A DNA stretch of 35,199 nt from Methylobacterium brachiatum (GTDB taxonomy: Bacteria; Pseudomonadota; Alphaproteobacteria; Rhizobiales; Beijerinckiaceae): NCBI RefSeq assembly GCF_020523825.1, contig NZ_JAJALK010000030.1:1-35199 (forward strand), given 5' to 3'. The translations under genes were made by a program, and so were the position numbers. The notes below the pieces were generated by a model that did not search any database, was not told the origin of the DNA, and saw only the letters and a list, made by a program, of their open reading frames with translations. Shown piece by piece: positions 31,436 to 35,199 of the stretch. Position 1 is the first letter of the stretch; each line of letters begins with the position of its first letter.

Positions 31436-31793
31436 TTCGTCATTTGGGGTTGATGACCCCGCCTGACGTCTCGTCTCCAGCGCTGCTGAGCAGCGAGGAG
31501 GGTTCCGGGACGACGCACGGCGTATCCGCCCACGTTAGCGTCCCCGGGGGCTCGGCCTCCCCCGTCGCGGCAATAGCCTCGGCCCCGCGCGCGGGCATAA
31601 CCCGCGCGGCGTTTTCATCGCGGTAGACCACGCGCACGCAGCCGAAAGTGCGCCGGAGCACGTCCGCCTGCTCCGGCGTCGAGTCGAACCGATACCCCAC
31701 CACGAACGACGTCAAATCAGCGTAGCTGTTCGCGATCCGTTCGGCAATGTGGCTGGTGCGCTTGTATCCTCGCCCTGTATGGTGAGGTCTTAC
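31436..31793 (-). mobile_element. Miniature TnpB element, about 360 bp, both ends retained
   Basis: Read on the minus strand: a left end (cgtaagacctc, then ggcgaggatacaagcgcacc) at 31793-31715, a 91-codon mini-tnpB, and a right end with the GGGGT-nnn-AACCCC hairpin at about 31446-31460. The right end matches the relic at 6815-6908. It lacks nearly the whole transposon-encoded nuclease yet keeps both termini, as expected of a unit that can only be moved by enzymes supplied in trans. Confidence 0.65.
31440..31715 (-). pseudogene. In-frame internally deleted tnpB (91 codons)
   Basis: From a TTG at 31715 the frame reads TSFVVGYRFDSTPEQADVLR then RTFGCVRVVY. This is the N-terminus of TnpB; compare GYRYRFDPTPEQADLLRRTF in the intact copy at 33724. 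It switches without loss of frame to RDENAARVMPARGAEAIAAT, the last RuvC Asp region and C-terminal tail, and ends SSAGDETSGGVINPK. About 300 codons are missing. The deletion probably ran between short CCGCG-type repeats (tacCGCGAt at the junction), which is inference. The open frame may be chance, or a small protein may still be made. Nuclease activity is impossible: the first two catalytic acidic residues are gone. Confidence 0.65.
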
Positions 31794-31913
31794 GCGCACA
31801 CACGATAATCTCACCAGCACTGCTGCGGCCAAGCTGTTGAGCCTGATAGCGAGGCCAACCGTGCCGGCTACGCCATTCTGGCGAACGCCCCTCCCCTTGC
31901 AGAGCCCGACCCT

Positions 31914-32765
31914 TCAGTACCGTGACCTGAGGGGCGCCGGCGTAGCCGGAGCCGCATCACCAACATACAAGGGGGCGACGACGCGCAGCCATCCTCGCGT
32001 GTCCCGACCACCATAATTCCGTTGGATCACGTCTCGGGTAAGATAGGCCTGCACCGTGAAGGGACCGAAATCGTAGCCCACGAGTCCGCCGACGGCGACT
32101 TGGCCCTGAGAGCGATACGAGGAAAACCGCGTCGGGAGGTCGGTCGACCCGAACGCGACGGGACCGAGCTCCCACTTCCCGAAATGTTTCGTCGCGGTCA
32201 AATCGAGGTTCAGGTAATCCGGATAGATGGCTCCGTTCTTCGTGGTGGGCCCGACGATGGAGCCGTAATACAGGTTGGCCGCGAGATTGTAGCCATCAGC
32301 GGTATACCCGATGGCAAACCGCTGGTTGATCGTGGTCGTCTCCGCGTCGAGGTTGGTCCCCGAGGGTAGATAGGCCGCCAAAAGGTAGCTGACGCCGACA
32401 CCTCCGCCCAAATCCCAGGCGACAATGCCGGAGATAAAGAAGTCGGTGAGGCCGCCCTGCGTGCGCGTTCCGGGGCTGGAGACCCAGACGTTGGGCATGG
32501 CCACGATCAACCCGAAATGTCCGTCGAAGATGCGAAGCGGCGTAGCCCAGACCAGGACAGGGATGTTGAGCCCGAGATCGGTATGGGCAGGTTGCGTGCT
32601 GCGCCGGCCGTAGTTGAAGGTGTTGATGAAGTAGAGACCGTCCGGCAGCGGAGTAGCGACCGCGATCCCGATGGTCTGGCCCGGCTCTGAAACGGATGCG
32701 GCGTCAGACACCGTAGTGGCAGCGAACAGGCCTGCAGCGGCGAGAACAAGGCTGGTGTACCGCAT
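31914..32765 (-). CDS. Outer-membrane 'phenol degradation MetA' family protein (SphA-like)
   Basis: A 283-residue exported protein. The start at 32765 gives a clear signal peptide (MRYTSLVLAAAGLFAATTVS-DAAS). Then comes alternating beta-strand sequence typical of the MetA-pathway outer-membrane family: PDGLYFINTFNYGRRSTQPA, FISGIVAWDLGGGVGVSYLL, GSIVGPTTKNGAIYPDYLNL and LGPVAFGSTDL. Such proteins are thought to be outer-membrane channels for hydrophobic or aromatic substrates. The frame stays open upstream to 32999 but without signal-peptide logic. No operon partner is adjacent; IS debris lies on one side and a long empty stretch on the other. A link to the acid catabolism genes is possible but unproven. 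Confidence 0.8.
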   Translation of the reverse strand: MRYTSLVLAAAGLFAATTVSDAASVSEPGQTIGIAVATPLPDGLYFINTFNYGRRSTQPAHTDLGLNIPVLVWATPLRIFDGHFGLIVAMPNVWVSSPGTRTQGGLTDFFISGIVAWDLGGGVGVSYLLAAYLPSGTNLDAETTTINQRFAIGYTADGYNLAANLYYGSIVGPTTKNGAIYPDYLNLDLTATKHFGKWELGPVAFGSTDLPTRFSSYRSQGQVAVGGLVGYDFGPFTVQAYLTRDVIQRNYGGRDTRGWLRVVAPLYVGDAAPATPAPLRSRY

Positions 32766-33629
32766 CACGAATCCCCATTGCGTTGATGAACAACTTCGCG
32801 CGCCGAAGCCGCGTTGGCGGGCCCGCCTCATTGGCGGCCAAGCTCGAGCCGATCCCGTTCGTGCGAGGGCGCCGGTAGCCCGAGTCCGTCGCTCTGCCGG
32901 CTTGCCGGCCGGCCGAGTCCGTTTGCGAAAGGAACGCGCAGAGATCCGCACCGTCCCGGTAACTGATCTCGGCACAAAGGCGCTCAGTGGTCTTGCCACC
33001 GAACTGACGAGGATCCCCTGTCAGATGCCCGCACGCGCAGTCGAATATTCCAGCCGCACATCTTGGTTCGCCGCTTCGCTCAAGCTAGGACGCGGGGCGA
33101 TAATCAAACGAACCTATGCGGGTCAGGACAAATACTGTCTCGGAACCGGGCAAGAGACTGCGAAAGCTCAAGACTTGGACATCGACCGTCCTTAAATTTG
33201 CGGTTGGCAGGGTAGGCACGAGCGCGGTGCCGGTAATTGTACGGGGTGGGCGCTCGCGCGAGCGATCCCGGCCATCAGCAAAGGTCAGAGACGACTGACG
33301 GATCACCTCGCGGGCCGGTTCGACCTGATCTGAGGCAGGCTCTTGATCAGATCAGCCGACATGAGGTCTCAGCCAGTATCCTCCCTCGTTCTTATGTGGC
33401 GGCGCTATTGCGCGAACCATCTGTTCTGTAAGCCTAGACTATTGCTGCTCGCGAGCGAGTCAATCCGGAAAAGTAACACAGGATGAAGCTGTTGTAAGAT
33501 TAGCACATCGCCTTATTTGGACGGAGTGCGTGACAAGACGTGTTTCTGATAAAGTTGCAAAATGCTACAGTGTAGCCGAATGCGACAAGTGTAGCCCGTA
33601 TTTGTATTGGGAGCTGGCCCGCCAGGCTT
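32766..33629. other. About 860 bases without a recognisable gene
   Basis: Open frames on both strands translate to Arg/Ser/Thr-rich sequence without family resemblance. A perfect palindrome CTACA-G-TGTAG (33565-33575) is followed by a second ACAagTGTAG site 14 bases on. These resemble TACAnnTGTA operators of BlaI/CopY-type regulators, but no such gene is in the window. The last ~100 bases are A/T-richer than the rest. Confidence 0.4.
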
Positions 33630-34952
33630 ACCTGACGTGGGCGAAAGGCCCCGGCGTTCACGCCGGGGATGTAAGCGCACCAGCTCCGTTGCAGAACGGA
33701 ACATGAACATCTAGGCTGCCCAGATGGCAGTTGCAGCGGGCTACCGGTACCGATTTGACCCGACGCCGGAGCAGGCAGACCTGCTCCGGCGCACCTTCGG
33801 GTGCGTACGTGCGGTCTACAACCGCGCCCTCCACGAGCGCGCAGCAGCATGGCGCGAGCGCCGCGAGCGCGTATCGTTCAAGGTGATGTCGCGCTGGCTG
33901 CCCGTTTGGAAGGCCGAGTGGCCGTGGCTGGCCCAAGTCTCGTCGGTGCCGGTCGAGCAGGCGCTGCGCCACCTGGAAGCTGGCTATGCGCGGTTGTTCC
34001 AGCGCCTCGGGCGCAAGCCCAGGTTCAAGTCGCGGCGCGATCGGCAATCGGCGACGTTCATGAAGACGGCGTTTCGCTGGCGCGACGGTCAGCTGACCCT
34101 GGCCTTGATGAAGCAATCGCTCGCGATCCGCTGGTCGCGCGCGTTGCCGAGCACGCCGTCGTCGGTGACGATCTCGCGCGACGCTGCGGGCCGCTGGCAC
34201 GTGGCGTTCCGGGTCGCGGTCGAGCCGCCTCCTGCGCCGGAGCCGCTGCGCCCGGCCCTCGGCATCGATCTCGGGCTGATGACGCTGGCCGCCTCATCCG
34301 ACGGCGGGTCGGTCGCCAACCCGCGCTGGCTGCGTCAGCGCCAGCATCGTCTCCGTCGGGCACAGAGGGCACTGGCGAGGAAGAAGAAGGGCTCGAACAA
34401 CCGGGAGAAGGCGAGGGCCGCGGTGGCACGCCTGCACGCGCGCGTCGCCGACGCGCTGCATGATCACCACCACAAACTCTCGACGCGGTGGATCCGCGAG
34501 AACCAAGCGATCCACGTCGAGACGCTCAGCCTGCGTGGGCTCGCCCGCACGCGGCTGGCGCGCTCGCTCCATGACGCCGCCTGGGGCTCGCTGCTTGCGA
34601 TGCTCCAGTACAAGGCGGCGTGGTACCGGCGCGATCTCGTCGCGATCGACCGCTTCTTCCCGAGCACGCGCGCGTGCTCGGCCTGCGGCGTCGTCGGTCC
34701 GAAGCGGGCGCTCCACGTCCGGACTTGGACGTGTGACGGCTGTGGCGTCACCCACGACCGCGACGCGAATGCGTCGCAGAACATCCTGGCCGCGGGGCAC
34801 GCGGTCAGGGCCGGGTCCGATCCCCGGCGATGGCCTGCGGAGGGGACGTCAGACGCGCCGGGCTCGGCCCGGCGTGCGGCCCCGATGAAACAGGAACCCG
34901 TGGCGTGAGCCCCGGGAATTCTCGTCCTTCAGGGCGAGGAGGATCTGTCAAC
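33630..34952 (+). mobile_element. TnpB-only IS200/IS605-group (IS1341-type) element
   Basis: One gene with both subterminal hairpins. The left hairpin is CCCCGGCG-ttca-CGCCGGGG (33649-33668) followed by ggatgtaagcgc. The right hairpin is CTCGTCC-ttca-GGGCGAG (34921-34938) followed by GAGGATCTGTCAAC, the usual right-end wording. There is no tnpA, so movement needs a TnpA from elsewhere. Exact ends are estimated from hairpin positions and similarity to relic ends. Confidence 0.75.
33724..34908 (+). CDS. tnpB: TnpB RNA-guided endonuclease, apparently intact
   Basis: 394 residues. The N-terminal recognition part starts GYRYRFDPTPEQADLLRRTF. The RuvC nuclease has Asp182 in LGIDLGLMTLAAS, Glu266 in HVETLSLRGLARTR, and Asp347 in THDRDANASQNIL. 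A four-cysteine zinc finger sits between the last two (Cys318, Cys321, Cys337, Cys340 in CSACG...CDGCG). All catalytic residues of the Cas12 ancestor family are present, so it could cut DNA guided by an RNA from the element's right end. This is unlike the four degraded relatives in the window. It differs in sequence from the 507-bp elements' tnpB and is nearer to the miniature element at 31.4-31.8 kb. The C-terminal tail is PMKQEPVA. Confidence 0.92.
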   Translation: MAVAAGYRYRFDPTPEQADLLRRTFGCVRAVYNRALHERAAAWRERRERVSFKVMSRWLPVWKAEWPWLAQVSSVPVEQALRHLEAGYARLFQRLGRKPRFKSRRDRQSATFMKTAFRWRDGQLTLALMKQSLAIRWSRALPSTPSSVTISRDAAGRWHVAFRVAVEPPPAPEPLRPALGIDLGLMTLAASSDGGSVANPRWLRQRQHRLRRAQRALARKKKGSNNREKARAAVARLHARVADALHDHHHKLSTRWIRENQAIHVETLSLRGLARTRLARSLHDAAWGSLLAMLQYKAAWYRRDLVAIDRFFPSTRACSACGVVGPKRALHVRTWTCDGCGVTHDRDANASQNILAAGHAVRAGSDPRRWPAEGTSDAPGSARRAAPMKQEPVA

Positions 34953-34970
34953 AGCGGGTGCTCAGACCGG
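34860..34970 (+). ncRNA. Probable omega-RNA region at the TnpB element right end
   Basis: In TnpB systems the guide RNA scaffold overlaps the end of tnpB and the right end, and the guide is the flanking DNA. Here the 3' end of tnpB, the CTCGTCC/GGGCGAG hairpin and GGATCTGTCAAC fit that layout. The guide would begin at about 34953. Position is inferred from the family; no promoter or processing site is visible. Confidence 0.4.
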
Positions 34971-35199
34971 ACTGCGCGCGGCACAATCCGCACGACCGGC
35001 TTCCGAACGTTTGACATCGTTCTCGCCTCGAGCGGCAGCTCCTGCGGCGAGTTTCTGTTTCACCGGTCGCGGGATCAGTCTCGGCCTTGCGCGGCGAGCG
35101 CTGATGGCCAAGCGACCCCTAGCCCGCTTTATTCACCGGGGTTTGGCTGGCGACGTGTTTTGAGCTGAAGGCGAGCGGGATCGTGCGTCTGTCCTGACG
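34971..35199. other. Right edge, nothing recognised
   Basis: About 230 bases after the TnpB element. The frames are short and show no family resemblance; no hairpin-plus-T terminator is seen. It may be the start of another gene or debris cut by the window edge. Confidence 0.3.

Noticed and set aside
1..35199. tRNA, rRNA, riboswitch (including a cobalamin riboswitch before hcmB or cobI)
   Set aside because: I looked for tRNA-like cloverleaf ends and for a B12-box-like conserved element upstream of the B12 genes and saw none. A covariance search would be needed to exclude a divergent one.

Overview
The window looks like an accessory, catabolic region of a high-GC alphaproteobacterium. A methylotroph-type Rhizobiales such as a Methylobacterium relative is my inference, from the gene families, the codon use and the many IS200/IS605 relics; no rRNA or tRNA is present to test it.

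Layout. 1-5 kb: the start of a DUF485 membrane protein running off the left edge, a LuxR-type regulator with a degenerate receiver, a frameshifted small gene, a candidate small RNA, transposon relics, and three small genes. Two of those three appear to be joined by a -1 frameshift at an A-AAA-AAG site. 5-7.6 kb: an AraC-type regulator. It lies in a segment bounded by two nearly identical 507-bp internally deleted IS605-like elements in the same orientation.

7.6-18.4 kb: a TetR regulator divergent from a fatty-acid-type catabolic cluster. The cluster holds an ACAD10/11-type acyl-CoA dehydrogenase, a thiolase, an SDR, about 1 kb of apparent debris, an aminoglycoside-phosphotransferase-like kinase, a DUF6285 protein, an MFS transporter, an acyl-CoA synthetase and a 3-hydroxyacyl-CoA dehydrogenase. 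The kinase, DUF6285 protein, dehydrogenase, SDR and ligase are the same set as the Pseudomonas putida levulinate (lvaABCDE) pathway. This suggests breakdown of a 4-hydroxy or 4-oxo acid through phosphorylation and phosphate elimination at CoA level.

18.4-30.1 kb: a tnpA relic, a GntR/FCD regulator divergent from a second MFS transporter, a ThDP-dependent 2-hydroxyacyl-CoA-lyase-like enzyme, and divergently a tight operon hcmB-hcl-meaH-hcmA. The operon encodes B12-dependent 2-hydroxyisobutyryl-CoA mutase with its ligase and G-protein chaperone. HcmA carries the Ile and Asp that mark this mutase. Downstream lie an ATP:cob(I)alamin adenosyltransferase, a 3-hydroxyisobutyryl-CoA hydrolase paralogue and cobI, so cofactor supply travels with the mutase. 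Together with the 3-hydroxyacyl-CoA dehydrogenase and thiolase of the first cluster, the window could encode the whole route from 2-hydroxyisobutyrate to acetyl-CoA. The ThDP enzyme could provide a second route, to acetone and formyl-CoA.

30.1-35.2 kb: a second 3-hydroxyisobutyryl-CoA hydrolase, a miniature TnpB element, an outer-membrane 'phenol MetA' type protein, a long stretch without recognisable genes, and an intact TnpB-only IS element with all RuvC and zinc-finger residues.
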